DNA of 64,000 nt, taken from NCBI GenBank assembly GCA_949825025.1, contig OX463787.1:3100001-3164000 (forward strand). The letters are read 5' to 3'. A program made the translations under genes and the position numbers. Below the pieces are notes generated by a model. It had not been told where the DNA came from. It ran no database searches and saw nothing but the letters and a program-made list of their open reading frames with translations. Source of the DNA: Siphlonurus alternatus (lineage: Eukaryota; Arthropoda; Insecta; Ephemeroptera; Siphlonuridae). This document shows positions 11,362 to 25,404 of this stretch, one piece after another; the first letter of the stretch is position 1; the number at the start of each line of letters is the position of its first letter.

Positions 11362-11469
11362 ATGTCTACAGACCGGAGAATATACAAAGAGACGACGTTC
11401 CTTCAAGGGTCTCAGACTAAAAGGCAGAGAGAATTGTTTGACATCCTCAGTGTTTGTCTCGAGTGTTAA
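11362..11469 (+). CDS. Candidate 35-aa ORF in a GC-richer patch
   Basis: ATG at 11362, TAA at 11467-11469. The translation begins MSTDRRIYKETTFLQGS and is mostly polar and charged, unlike the Phe/Ile/Lys-rich ORFs of the surrounding spacer. AATAAA occurs about 55 bp downstream, near 11526. No signal peptide, domain or homologue recognised, and no strong splice site upstream. A chance ORF is quite possible. Confidence 0.18.
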   Translation: MSTDRRIYKETTFLQGSQTKRQRELFDILSVCLEC

Positions 11470-11552
11470 CTTGATGTGGGAGAGAAATAATTCACGTTGA
11501 ATGAATTAAAATACGAGACACAAAATAAACAACAAGAAATAACGTTTATCGT

Positions 11553-11700
11553 CTTAAGGTAGAGATGACACGAATCAGCTGTTCGACGTAGTCCCCTTTG
11601 ATTAGCATGTTCCCCTTAGCAAATTCACAAAAAAATTTGAATCATATTTTAGTGTCTATAAGCCATAGAAAAAAATTCAGAACAATTTAACGAGCTGATC
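11553..11700. mobile_element. Family G half copy
   Basis: CTTAAGGTAGAGATGACACG, then AATCAGCTG and GACGTAGTCCCCTTTGATTA, matches one arm of the foldbacks at 50459 and 62293. The opposite arm is missing. Confidence 0.75.
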
Positions 11701-12890
11701 TTTTTTTTCATTACGTTTTTATTTTGTATAAAAATATGCTGAAAATTAAAAAAAAAAATGGCTCGCTATATTGTTTTGAAATTTTTTATATAAAAAAAAA
11801 ATGTATATCAATGAAATTTAGAGGAAGTAATAGAAAGCATTATTTGCTCATCATTGACTTTTCTTGTGTAGCAATTTTAATTTGTTGTTTGATTTGTTTA
11901 TTTATTTCAATCATACAAGTACTAATTAATTGCTAGTCATTTTGATTAATTAATTGTATTAATTGTAATATAATTATAATAATGGTACTTGTAATATATA
12001 TGCCAGAAAACTTAAATTAATATATTCCTAAGCTTTTTATAACTTGAGTTATAAATATCATATTAGGGTGACATAATAAAGTTGATTATACAGTACTGCA
12101 CCCTATAATATAAAATGTAATGTATAATGATGATATATGTTTTATATATTATAATATTTCCGCTAGAAGTAAACAGCAATATTGATATATTATACACAAT
12201 TTTCATAGCAAGATTATGTATGTTTTAATATAATAAATATATTTTTTATATTATTAAAAAATGTTTCCATAAGGAATAATCTAGTGTTTGTTGGAAAAAA
12301 GAATAAAAAATATTGTTTATAGTACACCAGATGTTTACAATTTTATTATCATTATTTTTTTTTCTAGCTAGAAAATATCGTGTGAAATGTGAAGCTATTT
12401 TTCTCACTAAGCCAAATGAAAGATGGGATGTAGGAGGATAAAAGTTGCTATCTTACAACTTAATTGGACTCAGTGCGGTAAAAAATGAAAGATGAGAAAA
12501 TTTTCTTTCACACCACTTTTCTAAAGTGCAATTTATCATCTTTAAAGAACATTTTTACTAATTATATTAAACTTTATTTTCTTGAACTCTGCTATTATTA
12601 TAATTATGAAGGACTTTTTTTTTATATTTCATAAAGATTATGTATTTTATAAAATTTAGGTCAAAACTGTAATAAACCTAGAGGTAAAAATAAGAGTTCT
12701 GCGTCAAGAAAAGATGAATTGGAATATTTATGTAAAATCATGTAAATGCTTTGACAGCAGCCACAAAATAAATTTACAGAATTGAAGGACGTCATAAGCA
12801 GTTGTGCCATACCCGTAGGCATGCAAGTATTAAAAAAAATAATAATAAAATAAGCAAATAAATCTTGTTATTTTTATGTTTTTCATATTC
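11701..12890. other. AT-rich spacer with one weak exon-like segment
   Basis: Mostly AT-rich. After a pyrimidine tract and TTTCTAG (ending 12367), 12370-12441 reads RKYRVKCEAIFLTKPNERWD followed by VGG and TAA. This could be a terminal exon, but no poly(A) signal follows closely. A Lys/Phe-rich ORF at 11724-11936 looks random. Confidence 0.3.
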
Positions 12891-13011
12891 ACTGTACGTT
12901 CACATGACATGTTTAATACGTAACCGTTGACAACGCCTCATAAGAATAACATTATCCGTCGTCAACGAATACGTATTAAACATACCGTCATAATATGTAC
13001 GTAGTGAGTGC
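12891..13011. mobile_element. Small inverted-repeat element
   Basis: ACTGTACGTTCACATGAC and CATGTTTAATACGTAACCG on the left are answered by ACGTATTAAACAT and ATATGTACGTAGTG on the right. The end resembles the 63535 element (CAGTACGTTTACATG). Confidence 0.55.
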
Positions 13012-13349
13012 TATATTAATAAATGTAAATGGGAGTTTTGTGATTTTATACAAAAAATTATCATTGCTAAATCATTGTTCAAACTACTAAAAAAGAAAAA
13101 AAATTACACTTAATTAAATAGCTCATTCAAATTTTTAATCACTTTAATTTTAATGATAAATTTGATTAGCTGTTTATTTATTGAGTGTTATATTACACAG
13201 TATATTTGTGTATTAACATATTGTATAATATTGTTAAAATTAAGCTTCATATACCAATTACAGAAATTAATTCATGGAATGTGTAAATTAATTTTAATAA
13301 GCTTCCGTGAACACAAATGAACATCTTCAAAATTCAGCACTGAAACTAT
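13012..13349. other. AT-rich spacer
   Basis: Nothing recognised. Confidence 0.5.
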
Positions 13350-13562
13350 AGTCGAATTTATGTATCAAAGTAACCGGAAGTGTAGGGTTTCTAACTTTTT
13401 TATTGATATGACAGTAATGAAATTCTATCCATGGGTTATTTTAATATACTACAAAATCTTCTAAAAATGTTGTAAGCTGAATTACAAACAAAATCCCTAT
13501 TTCTTGGAGGGAAAGTTTAATTAATTTGAGTGTAACTTCAAGTATATGTCTGGATTTGACTG
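13350..13562. mobile_element. Family E TIR element, diverged copy
   Basis: AGTCGAATTTATG at the left end and ATTTGACTGCA at the right. It contains ACCGGAAGTGTAGGGTTTC and GCTGAATTACAAACA blocks shared with 25211-25404. Non-coding. Confidence 0.6.
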
Positions 13563-13643
13563 CACAGATCACAGTGGCAAATTCCGGTGTTCAAACTTTG
13601 GCAATTAATTCAATTATCTCCAACAGAGCTGTGAGCTGAGAAG

Positions 13644-13669
13644 CCCTCTCTCTCTCTCTCTCTCTCCCT

Positions 13670-13766
<97 letters not shown>

Positions 13767-13787
13767 TCCCTCTCTCCCTCCCTCTCT
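13644..13787. repeat. (CT)n microsatellite
   Basis: Dinucleotide array with CCCT interruptions near both ends. ORFs on either strand are Arg-Glu or Ser-Leu artefacts. Confidence 0.97.
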
Positions 13788-14181
13788 GGTTACATTTCAA
13801 GATAATCAACAACAACAGATACATTATCGTCTCTAATGTCTCAAACGTAATCTGAACTCAAAGCTTAAGTTCAATTTAAGTTAAAAATTCCAAGAAGTCT
13901 TGTCTACAAAAGACGTAACAACATACTTAGACTTTGTCTTGTAAATTCCATTACCTGAAACAAAGTCAATAATTTTCTTTGCAGTGTAATATTAGATCAG
14001 GTAGACACGGGGGAAGAAACGATGAGGGCGGATTACTGGTTTTCTGAGTTTTATTTTGATCACAAGTAATTTGTTCACTACGTTAGGTATCATGTATTAA
14101 AATCATTATAAAAATATTAGTCCATGATGAAAAAAAATATATTGAAGGTATAATAATAAAGAAGTAACTAATACAGAAAAA
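13788..14181. other. AT-rich spacer
   Basis: Nothing recognised. Confidence 0.5.
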
Positions 14182-14240
14182 GGGGCATTCACAAAGCCTT
14201 AAGGCCACATTTAAGGCTCAATAATTTAAGACCAAAAATT
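14182..14240. mobile_element. Half copy of the AGGGGCATTCACAAAG MITE
   Basis: AAGGGGCATTCACAAAGCC and TTTAAGGCTCAATAATTTA match the left half of 6804-6954. The right half is absent. Confidence 0.75.
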
Positions 14241-15506
14241 CCTTAATATAATATAAGTTTATTTAATTCTTTAATTTTTGAAAAAAAAAATATGAAAACA
14301 AAATAGGATCTAGTTTTTAAGATGTATTAATTAATATGTTCAAGCTAATTTTATACCATATATAATATACATTATTTGTGTTATCATTAGTAAATAAATT
14401 AAATGTCATGGTTCATATTCAACCGTAATATCCAAGCTATCTTGCTTTGTGTTTAGACAACATAAAAACAAGGCAAGTAACACATAATACATACAATGCA
14501 GTCTGGATAACATAGAGGTTATTGCCCCTACAGTGTATGCAACTCTCTTTGTTTTTCTGTCAAGCATGTTGCCTATTTTCTAGTCAATATAACCTAGAAA
14601 CTTTTTACTTTAATCTGTGTAATATTTGTTCCTAGATAGTAGAGATATTGATATTGATTCTATAAGCTTTAGTTTTTTACTATCATGACTACTTTACTAT
14701 AGCTATATTATAGTAATGTTTGATTTTCAGGATGTAGGACGTAAAAAGAAGTGCTTAGAAGAATTTTGTAACTTGAGACATAAAGAAGTCTTCATGTTTC
14801 GTTTTTTTTTTTTTTTTTTTTACTTAAACTAGACTCGTATCAAACAACTATTTTAATTTAAACTTCACGGCTTTTCAGAATCTGTTAAGGGAGTTTCTTA
14901 TTTTGTGCAGGTTAGTATCTAGAAATGTGAACATTGTATATACATCCAGTAAATATATTGATGTGACTGAGAAAACCATGGAAACCTCAGTCAGGATGGT
15001 CAACAATTCGTAAAGAATGCCATATTAAGAGTTTTTATGTTCTATAAGTAAGAAAACAGTGGAAACTTAAGTTAAAATGGCCGTTGGATCACTTCCAGTG
15101 ACGGGCTTTTTAGTAAGTTACAATGCATAAAATTCTGGGTTCGTTTTCGGTTACGAATACAATAAAATTATCACTGAAATATACAAGTTCCTTACACTAC
15201 ATAATATTTTCAAGCTGTCGTACTTAACAAGAAAATTGTTCAAACTTTATCCCTTAAAACAATATGATGCAAAATTGTCTTATTTGCTATATCATTTAGT
15301 TTTAGACAAATTAGTTTTATAATGATGAAATTTATTTAGGATCAGACATATTATGTGTTGAAATTAAAGACAAAAACAAGAGACAAACTGGAACAGAGGT
15401 TAACATGCTTTAATTGTGTGTCATTAGTTTAGATGTTTGGAGACTTGAGTAAATTTGCAGTGGAGAGATTAAATTCCAGCCGTTCTATATCTTCATTATG
15501 TTCTGT
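14241..15506. other. AT-rich spacer with two SINE-module fragments
   Basis: Contains two minus-strand SINE modules in tandem: 14964-15001 (GACTGAGAAAACCATGG, CCTCAGTCAGGATGG) and a more diverged one at 15050-15082. A 17-nt T run lies near 14805. No gene seen. Confidence 0.5.
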
Positions 15507-15532
15507 TCTCTCTCTCTCTCTCTCTCTGCCTT

Positions 15533-15611
<79 letters not shown>
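15507..15611. repeat. (TC)n microsatellite
   Basis: TC array with a GCCTTTCTT interruption near 15528. Confidence 0.97.
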
Positions 15612-15615
<4 letters not shown>

Positions 15616-15827
15616 AGTTTTGTGTTACTTTTATCGATCTAAAATTCTTTCTCTTTTTTTATTAAAATGTTTTCTAGGAAATTGAAAATAAAAAAAAAAA
15701 TCCTACTTTCCTCCTATTTCCCCAGAAATGATATTTTTTATTAAATTGTTCCAGGTATTCAAGCTATTGTCACAATAGATGAGTGGAGAATTAAAAAAAA
15801 ATGATGAATAGACTTGGGTCTTGTTAA

Positions 15828-16317
15828 AGTAATACTGACCGGTATTTGAGTTAGCAATACTAGTAAAAAGTACTGCGAATTCTATGAAGAACGAGCCTTA
15901 TTAGAACATTCTATGACAATTTGCTGATTTTATATGAATTTTTAAAACTTTTTTTGATGACGTCATAGCATTGAATCTTAAATGGGAAAATGCATCAGTT
16001 AACATTGCTAAAATGAAAAGTTATTGAGGTAGGAATTTGAAACCTCCATTATTGTGATTCTAGCACCTAAAAACCTTGCAAATTAAGGTTTGGTTACATT
16101 TCAATATTAAGTATGGGATTTGGCAATATTAACTGATCTATTTTCCCATTTAAGATTCAATGCTATGACGTCATTTTTGAGAGGTTTTAAAAATTCATAT
16201 AAAATCAGGAAATTGTCGTAGAATGCTGTAATAGGGCTTGTTCTTCATGAAATTCTCGTACCTTTTGAAATGTTGACAAGAACTTGAAACTTTTTTTTTT
16301 TGGTCAGTACCCCATTA
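15828..16317. mobile_element. Foldback element FB-C, copy 2
   Basis: Same structure as 8252-8753. AATACTGACCGGTATTTGAG is at the left, and GGTCAGTACCCCATT at the right. Exact TGACGTCA occurs in both arms (15958, 16166). ATTCTATGAAGAACGAGCC pairs with GGCTTGTTCTTCATG. Non-coding. Confidence 0.88.
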
Positions 16318-16533
16318 GACAGCCACCAAGTGTTGTTAGAGTATATAATCAACATTCGCATTATTTTTATCCGCGCGCGGTGCGACAGTGCAAAATTGCG
16401 CTTCAAAAAAATTCCTTGCTGACCTAGGCAAGGACTAAATTTTTTATTTTGCTCCGCAACTTTGCACCACGCGTGTAGAAAAATTATGCTAATGGTGATT
16501 ATACTGTAACAACATTTGGTGACTGTCTAATTG
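16314..16533. mobile_element. Inverted-repeat element abutting FB-C
   Basis: ATTAGACAGCCACCAAGTG pairs with ATTTGGTGACTGTCTAAT, then AATAATTTT/AAAATTATG-type arms continue inward to a CpG-rich loop (CCGCGCGCGG near 16371). It starts exactly where the neighbouring foldback ends. Confidence 0.75.
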
Positions 16534-17152
16534 GTAATTTGAGGCCTGTATTACTTTAATAACTGTACTTTCTCTTGAAACTGAAAAAAAAAATCAAACT
16601 GGATTAGATTTGTGAAATTATATTTTATTTTTCTTGCTTTAAAAAGAACTATTTTAATAATAGTGATATTAATGTGGTTTTTAAATTAAATCAAACTGAG
16701 TCACCACATAAGATACATTTTATTTTACAACCTTATCGTATTGACCTCATGCCTTGAAATAATGTTTCAAAAAAATAAATACACTAAAAATTATTGTACT
16801 GTATTGATTTCTCGCACCGTTGTCAACTTTTTCTACCTCGCATTTTTTTTTTTTTTATGTATTCCTTATTTTATTTTTCCAATCACTTCAGGTTTCCTTT
16901 TTTCTCGCATATTTCATTTTCCAGACGCACAACACTTCAATTTCCTCTAACCGTGAAGTGAGATATTGACAATATATAAAATATCTGAATATTTATTGAT
17001 TTATTTTTTTAATTTTAAATAAAATATTTTATCATGTAACTGTCAACGTTTTATATTCATAAAAAATTTGACAGAGAGTTCTCAAATAATGTAACATTAA
17101 TTTTATTCACACTCGTTTTATATCAAATCACTGACGTCAAAAAACATCAATA
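16534..17152. other. AT-rich spacer
   Basis: Nothing recognised. An isolated CRE octamer lies at 17132. A 69-codon hydrophobic ORF (16741-16950) looks random. Confidence 0.5.
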
Positions 17153-17345
17153 CTTGGATTGGTGACCATTTTCAATAAAAACATACTTCTTCGGCTCAGG
17201 AATAAATCGTTGCGGTTTTCCATTTTAGTTTCATGTTTCTATCCGACTGTTTCAATGCCAAAAGCTGAAGCGTCCATCTTTGTTGAGGTTTCCACGTTTC
17301 CCTCAGTCACAGGTGAATGCCAGAATATATTTTCAGACTGCATGG
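17153..17345 (+). mobile_element. 5S-SINE (subfamily a), diverged and truncated
   Basis: TTGGTGACCATTTTCAATAA is the end of the 5S C-box region. GCGTCCATCTTTGTTGAGG, then TTTCCACGTTTCCCTCAGTC, is the central module. The 89-codon ORF here is only SINE sequence. Confidence 0.75.
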
Positions 17346-17971
17346 GCATACTCTCTTTTATAACCAATGACGAGTCTCAGCAAAACCACAAGTTTTGGAA
17401 GGTATATACACAAATAAGTAAACAGTAAAACTCCCTAAGTTAGGAACTCGATTAAATGTTTTTAAAATATGTCAGAAACATTTTTGAATTGCAAATTATT
17501 GTAATCTGACACTTGCAGTGACCGATTTATTTGTAATTTATTTTAATAGTTCACCCTTTTTATTTGCTTGCCATTTATTTGTGAAACTCAAGACCAAGAA
17601 ATGAGATAAGTGATAATTACTTTGTTGCATATACATGTTGTAAACGCTAATATTATTTATAATTTTGTGAAAGCATGTAATTATCATTATATTTAAAAAT
17701 TATAAATTAAAATAATTAATTTTTATAATAACGTGTTTATTTTGACAAAATTCATTTGTATTGAATTTTAAAAATACAATTCATATTGATTTTGATAAAA
17801 TCTTGAAGAAAATATAATTAATTTTTAGACATTGCAAGGGTGATTTTATTTTCTTGCTTAGAAACAATATGAGCAAATTAAATTGCACAGCAACTTTTTT
17901 TAAGCATTCCTAATTATTTCTATGCATATTTCATAATATATTATTTTTTATATATTTCTATGAATGCCTAT
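17346..17971. other. AT-rich spacer
   Basis: Nothing recognised apart from one AAACTCCCT nonamer near 17429. Confidence 0.5.
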
Positions 17972-18180
17972 ATTATGCAAGTAAGTACCAGTTTTATTTG
18001 TAATGGCTTGTACAATGAAGTGCCATTAACCATTCATCTGATTATCTCTGAATTATGTTTTAAATTCCAAGAACATTGTATTTTGTATGTAATTCAATGC
18101 ATGTTATTATGCAAGTACCAGTTTTATTTGTAATGGTCTGTACAATGCACCATTCATCTGATTATCTCTGCGTAATGTTA
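17972..18180. repeat. Tandem duplication of about 80 bp
   Basis: ATTATGCAAGTA ... CCAGTTTTATTTGTAATGG ... ACCATTCATCTGATTATCTC occurs at 17972-18050 and again at 18107-18171, with small deletions between the copies. Confidence 0.85.
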
Positions 18181-18188
18181 GCTCATAA

Positions 18189-18423
18189 AGTAGAGCGGTG
18201 TTGAGTTTCTTTGTCGCCTCTCGAGGGAAGAAGCTTCAAGGCTTTTATATCGACTGTAGGCAGCTCCGTTATAAAATCAAGGTAGGAACGTCAAAAGGTA
18301 GTCACAATAAACGGGGGGATGTTAGCGTCAACGGATAATTTTAATGCTAGAGTTTCCACAGAGGCTTCAAGTCAGCTGATTTTTCGGTGTTCCCACCGTC
18401 CTATCCAAACCCATGTAAAAAAA
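18189..18423 (+). CDS. Coding-like GC-richer patch with two overlapping frames
   Basis: One forward frame is open from 18189 to TAA at 18336-18338. It includes VLSFFVASRGKKLQGFYIDC; a donor-like AAG|GTAGGA occurs inside it. A second frame with ATG at 18319 runs to TAA at 18421 and starts MLASTDNFNARVSTEASSQL. The patch is clearly less AT-rich than its flanks. AGAGGCTTCAAGT (18360) has an inverted copy near 18661, so this may be the inside of an element. No domain recognised. Confidence 0.22.
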
Positions 18424-18902
18424 TAAAATAAAATGTGATTTTTTTTTTTTTTTTCACTAAAAATAAGATTTTTTTATGGAAAATTCCTTTACGGAACTTC
18501 CATCCAAACTAAAAAAAAAATACAATGAATAATGCAAGATTTAGATTTTTAGTAATTGATAATATTGATTGTGAGAAAAGTTAAAAAAACACTTTATTTG
18601 CTACATTTTCAAGTGCAAGATGGACCTTAGCGACACAAATGAGCATCGCGAGGCGCACTCACTTGAAGCCTCTATTTAGGTTTACATTTAGTTAAAATTT
18701 GAAGGAAGACTGCAAGTCCTTGGTTCTCTCTCTTTTTAATTGTATTTTACAGAAAAAAGTATCAACTGTCCAAGGAATTTTCTTGTAATTTTGATTATGT
18801 TACATTTTTAATTAATTGCTAGCTATTGAAATGTGAAATTCCTCAGTTACACCGTTATTTAAGTGCCGCGAATGCTACAGAATAAGAACAACAGAATTAC
18901 TT
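18424..18902. other. Spacer
   Basis: AT-rich, with a CpG-bearing stretch near 18605-18670. No gene seen. Confidence 0.45.
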
Positions 18903-19555
18903 TAAAGTAAAGTGCGCGCTAGAAAAAAAAGTTGAGTTAGTATTTTCTAAAAATAGTTCAAGTAGTCCTCCATATCAAACCAAAATTCAAAAAATTCTAT
19001 CTCAAATAGGTTTGCCAGAAAAAAAATCCAAAGTCAGAGTGAACGCGTCGCTTAACATGGGGCCTTACCTGACAAAGACCCTCGAATATCTCGAAAAAAT
19101 ACACCGTTAGGTGGTATGAAAAAAATATAGTGATGTTCTATGACCCAAGCTTTAACCAAAAATCGATTAAAAAATTTTTCGCTCGAATCCATTTTTCCGT
19201 AAAAAAATAATAAAAAATCTTATGGGAATTAACATGGTAGATTTTTTTGAATTTTTTACGGAAAAATGGATTCGAGAGAATTTTTTTTTAATCGGTGTTT
19301 GGTTAAAGCTTGGGTCGTAGAACATCACTATATTTTTTTCATACCACCTAACGGTGTATTTTTTCGAGATATTCGAGGGTTTTTGTCAGGTAAGGCCCCA
19401 TGTTAAGCGACGCGTTCACTCTGACTTTGGAATTTTTTTCTGGCAAACCTATTTGAGATAGAATTTTTTGAATTTTGGTTTGATATGGAGGACTACTTGA
19501 ACTATTTTTAGAAAATACTAACTCAACTTTTTTTTCTAGCGCGCACTTTACTTTA
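18903..19555. mobile_element. 653-bp near-perfect palindrome
   Basis: TAAAGTAAAGTGCGCGCTAG at 18903 pairs with its complement ending at 19555. Two arms of about 300 bp match almost base for base, including GTGAACGCGTCGCTTAACAT and its mirror. They surround an AT-rich loop near 19210-19250. It is the longest hairpin in the window and carries no ORF. Confidence 0.93.
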
Positions 19556-21715
<2,160 letters not shown>

Positions 21716-21915
21716 CCAGGGTAGCATTGACTTATTACAGTAATCCATCCCAGCATTTACCTGCTTGAGACTGAAGAAACCATGAAAAACTCAGTAAAGA
21801 TGGTCATCAAATTAGCCATCAATCACCTCCCAGATACACGAGTGGGTGTTCTTTAGCAACTACCACTTGTGAAAAGTTTGGTGGTGCCTGGGATCGAACT
21901 CAAGAGTGATCATCC
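21716..21915 (-). mobile_element. tRNA-type SINE fragment with central module
   Basis: On the minus strand, GAGTTCGATCCC (about 21892-21903) fits a Pol III B box. About 80 bp later comes the shared module (CCATCTTTACTGAG, then CATGGTTTCTTCAGTC) and GGTAAATGCTGGGATGG. I could not place an A box, so the head is damaged or incomplete. Confidence 0.55.
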
Positions 21916-22721
21916 GTATACAGTTCATTGTTAGAGGTTCTGTCAATATGCAATTTTTGTCATGCTGTTTTTGCATTATTTGAGAACATCAGAAAAGGTG
22001 CAAAAAGTTCGTAATGTCACCAGGTGTTTATTATTATATACCTTGCACTGCATATAACATGTTAAATCAATATTGGTAATTCTATGAATACTAAATCTAG
22101 TATTACTCTAATTATATAACATAAACATGGCAATAGTATAATTAGTTAAAATAATTAAACTTCACTCAGAGTTGCAATTACATGCTCCTTCTGGATCAAC
22201 AGAGTGCTTCCCTTTAGCAAACTATAACTTACATGACTACTTTATAGCGTGTAATTAAATCAACTCTACATGATGTAAAGTGTATGTAAAGGGAGAGCTA
22301 TTGAAATTTCATATGCAAAATTTCCCTTTCCTTATTAGTTGGGATACCTTATGTGTTACTATACTCTACGCCATACATTAGTATGGGGGAATTTCAGGAT
22401 ATTGAGAATTAAAAAATAAAGTTGTGGTTTTATAATACAAATAATTGATGTATAATATAATGCAAATTAATTGTTTATTTATTATTATAATAATATGAAA
22501 AGTTAATAATTTTTTTCAATAATTTGTTAAAAAAAATATAATTTAATTATTTATATAATAAATATTTAATTTTTTGAAAATGTATTATACGGTAATTAAT
22601 AAAATACATATTCAGTTTAAAATATATATATTTTTAAAAATCGGTATTTAAATTCATTTGATTTCTGAGTGTCAGAAAAACCCTCCAACATAATAAAAAA
22701 AAAGAATCACTGAAATTAAAA
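21916..22721. other. AT-rich spacer
   Basis: Nothing recognised. Confidence 0.5.
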
Positions 22722-23117
22722 TTATTTTTTTAATCAAATCCTATTGGGTATTTCTATTTACTAATTACATACTACTTTGAAACCCCGAACCTTCCGAAAC
22801 CCTAACTTGAGCGTTTCGTGGGCTCTTCTGGAACGGGGGCGGCCACGTCCTTGCAATCCATCCCGACATTTGCCTGCGACTGAGGGAAACGTGGAAACCT
22901 CAGCCAGGATGGATGCTACCGCTTTTGTCAATGAACCGGAAGTGCAATGGTCCAAAGCCAGGGAAACCACATAGTGGAAAATCGCAACGTTTTACCCATG
23001 GGTGGGAAACGTGGTTTTAGTTGAAAATGGTCACCCATCCAACTACTAACCACGCGCGGCGTTGCTTGACTTCGGTGATCTGACGAGACCCGATCAAGCG
23101 CACTGCGCCACACCTCC
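22722..23117 (-). mobile_element. 5S-SINE (subfamily a), full-length copy
   Basis: Read on the minus strand, it starts GGGAGGTGTGGCGCAGTGCG. A 5S-like head follows (GGTCTCGTCAGATCACCGAA, GTCAAGCAACG, then TTGGATGGGTGACC), carrying the 5S A-box, IE and C-box region. Then come a unique body, the CTGAGG...CCCTCAG module, and a short A-rich tail after CCCAATAGGATTTGATTA. ORFs on both strands are SINE artefacts. Confidence 0.92.
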
Positions 23118-23505
23118 CTATATTAATTGCTCCTTATTTTAGGAATTAGAGGAAGCGTCAAGAAATAATATGACAATTTGGCAAGTTCAAATATACTATT
23201 TGTATTTTATATTGCAAAGGTTCGTGTTCTTCGCTTATCTCTTTAAAAAATACAAAATCTAATACATCGATCGTCATGAGTATTTCACTTGGTACAATCT
23301 GTACAATTAGTAAAACAACACGAATGCTATATTTTTTGCAAACAAAAAAAAAAAAAAAAAAAGATGTCCGGTTAATTATGATCGTTATGGTTCATCACAC
23401 TTTTTGGTGTGATAATAATTATTGATTGCTTGTCTAATCTACTATCAAAAAATTGTAAATCTTTATCTCTTTCAACTGATTAAATGCAGGTAATGTGCTG
23501 GTAAC
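23118..23505. other. Spacer
   Basis: AT-rich, with a 21-nt A run near 23345. No gene seen. The last 8 bases (CTGGTAAC) are the left target duplication of the next element. Confidence 0.5.
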
Positions 23506-25052
23506 CAGTGGTGAAAGTAGTTTCAAATTCTCACCAGTGCGCTTCAGATAGAGGCCTGAAGGGCCCGAACCCCCGCCGGAGGCGCGATTTTTTGGGAAAA
23601 AGGGGCGTGGCTTAATTTTTTTCATTGAAAAGTTGCACTGAAATTGATTTATAATATTTTCTTTTTTTTTTTACAAGGATGCACCCCTAAGAGATTTTTC
23701 AACTAGAGTGAGGGGTTATTTTTTTTTTTTTAAGAATTTGTTTTCTAAAAATATTTTAAAATGCCCTCTATCTAGAAATTAAAAACAAAAAATTCCCAAA
23801 GTTGGTGTTTTGGAGGCTTAATTTTTTAACATGCAAATTTATGGCACAGAAAGCAGCATTTTACTGTTTACTCACACTTCATCTGAACTATGGAACCAAT
23901 TAAAAAATATCTAACAATAAGTAATCTATGATGAATTTCTTTAATAGATTTTCGATTTACAAATAAAACATTTTTTTACTGAGTCATTTTTCTGGAAAAA
24001 ATATTGGAAATCCTTATGAGAATTAACCCACAAATTAAGTAAAATTAAACACTTTTTCAAACTTTTTAACCGCGAAAAAAAAATATAGTGCCACACTAAA
24101 CTGATGAAAAAAATATTCAAAAATATTTCCTGTGCTGCCTACTGAAAATTTAAATATAAATTTTTATATAAAAAAAAATCACAAACAAATTAAGCACTTC
24201 GTTGTTCGTTGTCTATGCATGTCTGGCAGCAGTGTTAATACTGTAAAAATATTTTAATTAACTGTTTCACAATTTAGAATGTTTTATTTTTTTTTAATAA
24301 ATGTTAATATTGTTTTAAATGTCTCGAAAATTAGTTTAAACAAAATATTCCAAAAAGTTGAAAGGTTACAATTTTAAAAAAGTTCTAACGATTTTACCAC
24401 TTCCATGATCATGTAATATAAAACATCATGATCACTTCATATAAAAATTGAAGAAAAAATAGTAAACAATAAACCTATACAGATATTTAAAAAAAAAAAC
24501 TTTTAAAAATATTTCTTTGATTTAAAAAATCTAAAAAAAAATAATATAATAAATGAATCTGCTCTCAAAGGCTCGCCATAAAAAGTGCATTTATGATCAA
24601 ATATTATAATTAACTTTTTAAGCATATAGTCTTTTAATTTATAATAATGTTTGACTGCAGCACTTATTTACTATTTATTTACAATGCAACAATTTCATAC
24701 CTCAAATTATTAATTCGTTTATATTTTTTACGTAATGAAAAAATAAATATAAGTGAATGGATCGAGTAGATTTCAATTATTTTTTTAGAACAAATTTTAA
24801 AAGAAAGTGCCATGCAAGTTAAAACTTCGTGAGAGAGAAAAAAAAAATAAAATACAATAACTATCATGCATTGAGCATGATTATAATGTTTTATAATGTT
24901 ATCTGTTCACACTTGCAAATATTATTTTTTTTCGTTAAAAATTGTTGATTTTTTTGGTAAATTTCGATCAGTGTCTTACCAGTGCGCCGCACTGGCGTCA
25001 AATGTCTTACCAGTGCGGCGCACTGGTGCGCACCGGCTTACTTTCAACACTG
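23506..25052. mobile_element. Non-autonomous hAT element, 1547 bp
   Basis: Starts CAGTGGTGAAAGTAG and ends CTTACTTTCAACACTG. CTGGTAAC is duplicated exactly on both sides (23498-23505 and 25053-25060). Subterminal CAGTGCG/CGCACTG motifs recur, including two near-identical 23-bp units at 24973-25026 (GTCTTACCAGTGCG...CACTGG), as expected for transposase binding sites. The interior is AT-rich with no transposase-sized ORF. The ends and 8-bp duplication fit the hAT superfamily. Confidence 0.9.
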
Positions 25053-25210
25053 CTGGTAACATTCAGTATGTCCTGGAGTGTACAAAGATAAAGTTTATTG
25101 CAAAAATAAAGTGACATGTAACGATAACACGGAAGTTAAACCGGAAATGAGAAACTTGAGTTACAACTGTGACTACGTGAAGCAAAGAGATAACTAAAAC
25201 AATGAATATA

Positions 25211-25404
25211 CAGTCAAATTAGTAAGGTATTCACTGCGGAAGTGTAAGGTTTCTGGTCTTCCTATTCATATTTCCACGTTGCAATTTCACACACTTTTAC
25301 TGTAAACCACTCTGCAAAGTTTTAAAATTGAATTACAAACAGAAGAGCTACAATCTTTACACTTCCGGCTACTTCCGGAGAGAATTTCAAATAAATTTGA
25401 CTGT
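25211..25404. mobile_element. Family E TIR element, TA-flanked
   Basis: CAGTCAAATT at the left and AATTTGACTG at the right, both flanked by TA, as in Tc1/mariner-type insertions. Near each end are GGAAGTG and ACTTCCGG (ETS-like) sites. Other copies: 13350, 47486, 54586. Confidence 0.85.

Noticed and set aside
22722..23117. Possible 5S rRNA gene
   Set aside because: Only the internal promoter part resembles 5S. It continues into a SINE body and A-rich tail, so it is a retroposed SINE.
24091..24130. CTGATGA as a hammerhead ribozyme core
   Set aside because: No partner GAAA core with flanking stems at suitable spacing could be found here or at the other CTGATGA sites.
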